15,028 nucleotides of DNA from positions 1 to 15,028 of the forward strand of contig CADBPH010000111.1 in NCBI GenBank assembly GCA_902796455.1, written 5' to 3'. The notes under the pieces were generated by a model that saw only the letters and a program-made list of their open reading frames with translations, made no database searches and was not told the origin of the DNA. This DNA is from an uncultured Bacteroidia bacterium. Lineage in GTDB: Bacteria > Bacteroidota > Bacteroidia > Bacteroidales > UBA932. Below, in pieces: positions 14,282 through 15,028 of this stretch. The position numbers and the translations under genes are program-made. Each line of letters starts with the position of its first letter. The first letter of the stretch is position 1.

Positions 14282-15028
14282 CTACTCTTCCGGCAGGAAC
14301 ATCGGATCCCAGGCGGGCAGGAGTTCCGGCTTCTGGGAAAGCAGCTGCATCACATCGGCGGGAACATATTTCTTATTGACGACCAGGCGGAACATGTACT
14401 CCTCGAACCACTCGTCCGTCATGATCAAATTGCCCTGGTACCCGCTGGCAGCACCCCAGCTGTTCTCAACCATCCACTTGACGGGCTTTCCGTCCTTGAT
14501 ATCGACAGCGATCAGGGTCATGGCATGGGACGAGCCGCTGGCATGAGTCATCACCCGCTCCCGCTTGTCCATCCCGAAAGAGACCCCCATCAGGGAACCA
14601 TAATCGAAATTCTCAAGATCCAGTACGCCGCGCTTGCGGTCGAAGAACTTACCGACATCGCAGGAGAAATACATGGCCGTATTGTCCTTGATCGACGCGA
14701 TGGCCATCTCCTTGATCCGGTCGATGGGGAGGTTGACATATACCCAGTTCTGCCCGTCATACACATGCCTGTCATATTCAATCTCATACACCTTTCCATA
14801 CTCCCGGCAGGGGTCGTTCATGACCATGACATAATTGTTTTCCAGGTCTTCGCCGATATACTCCCGGTAAAAAGACTGCGGCGTGTATTCCCGGGTCGAA
14901 ACCGCATTCCCCTTCGAATCGTAGCGGGTCCAAGTGAAAGACGTGGGAGGAACGCCCAGGCAGAGCGCCAGCATGTGGTAAATCTCCTTCAACTGGGCGA
15001 CTTTCATCTCCTGCAACCGGGCAAGCGC
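14282..15028 (-). CDS. C1-family aminopeptidase, PepC/bleomycin hydrolase type (partial)
   Basis: Papain-like cysteine aminopeptidase, family C1B. Only the C-terminal 248 residues are inside the window; the frame remains open to the right edge, and the catalytic Cys domain lies beyond it. The visible part holds the catalytic His in GSSHAMTLIAVD (codon at 14527-14525) and the catalytic Asn in MVENSWG (codon at 14464-14462). It also has the family segments LGVPPTSFTWTRYD, TPQSFYREYIG and the ending LPAWDPMF. Members form barrel-shaped hexamers with a self-compartmentalised active site, and the C-terminus lies near the active site. Whether this copy is cytoplasmic or exported cannot be decided without its N-terminus. 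The ATGs seen inside the frame are internal Met codons. Confidence 0.92.
   Translation of the reverse strand, partial: ALARLQEMKVAQLKEIYHMLALCLGVPPTSFTWTRYDSKGNAVSTREYTPQSFYREYIGEDLENNYVMVMNDPCREYGKVYEIEYDRHVYDGQNWVYVNLPIDRIKEMAIASIKDNTAMYFSCDVGKFFDRKRGVLDLENFDYGSLMGVSFGMDKRERVMTHASGSSHAMTLIAVDIKDGKPVKWMVENSWGAASGYQGNLIMTDEWFEEYMFRLVVNKKYVPADVMQLLSQKPELLPAWDPMFLPEE

Noticed and set aside
1-15028. CRISPR arrays, tRNA or rRNA genes, insertion sequences, toxin-antitoxin pairs, anti-phage systems.
   Set aside because: I looked for regularly spaced repeats, cloverleaf-like segments, terminal inverted repeats and small paired ORFs and found none that hold up; almost all of the window is accounted for by the listed genes.

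Overview
The window looks like chromosomal DNA from a Bacteroidota member, most likely a Bacteroidales relative with fairly high GC (mid-50s percent by eye). Four things support this. Nearly every gene start lacks a Shine-Dalgarno sequence. The promoters are of the TTG-N20-TAnnTTTG type used by the Bacteroidota primary sigma factor. There is a 57-residue Hc1/histone H1-like protein. The Tdk, XerD, L25, TyrS and M49 proteins closely resemble Bacteroides-type versions. I see no phage, transposase, integron, CRISPR array, rRNA or tRNA, so this reads as ordinary core and secretome DNA and not as a genomic island.

Layout. Bases 1-235 (-): start of a coiled-coil protein with a Pro/Glu-rich tail, cut by the window edge. 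325-906 (+): thymidine kinase tdk, whose 3' end overlaps the convergent 891-1757 (-) xerD by 16 bp. 1762-3771 (-): a lipoprotein dipeptidyl-peptidase III (family M49) immediately upstream of xerD. 3869-5224 (+): a divergent clostripain-family (C11) lipoprotein protease. 5339-6548 (+): rplY (L25/CTC) and pth (peptidyl-tRNA hydrolase) behind a structured leader. 6667-6840 (+): the Hc1-like protein, followed by a strong terminator. 6841-7118: an intergenic stretch with a very stable hairpin of unknown role. 7119-9701 (+): a secreted M6 metalloprotease and a small lipoprotein in one operon, closed by a bidirectional terminator shared with 9756-10511 (-) tpiA. 10634-13501 (+): tyrS-rbfA-LolC/E-type permease operon with a 1-bp overlap and a 4-bp gap. 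13538-15028 (-): a small outer-membrane beta-barrel protein downstream of a C1-family aminopeptidase (PepC/bleomycin hydrolase type) cut by the right edge.

How the genes fit together. Two themes alternate. Housekeeping genes cover translation and its quality control (rplY, pth, tyrS, rbfA), nucleotide salvage (tdk), glycolysis (tpiA), chromosome dimer resolution (xerD) and envelope lipoprotein trafficking (the LolC/E-type permease). The second theme is peptide degradation: four peptidases of unrelated families (M49, C11, M6, C1), at least three with export signals, which suggests a protein- or peptide-using lifestyle. I did not find a clearly novel multi-gene system. The items most worth a second look are non-coding: the hairpin at 6988-7026, the rplY leader, the hairpin at the predicted 5' end of the tdk mRNA between overlapping divergent promoters, and the palindromic tdk/xerD overlap.
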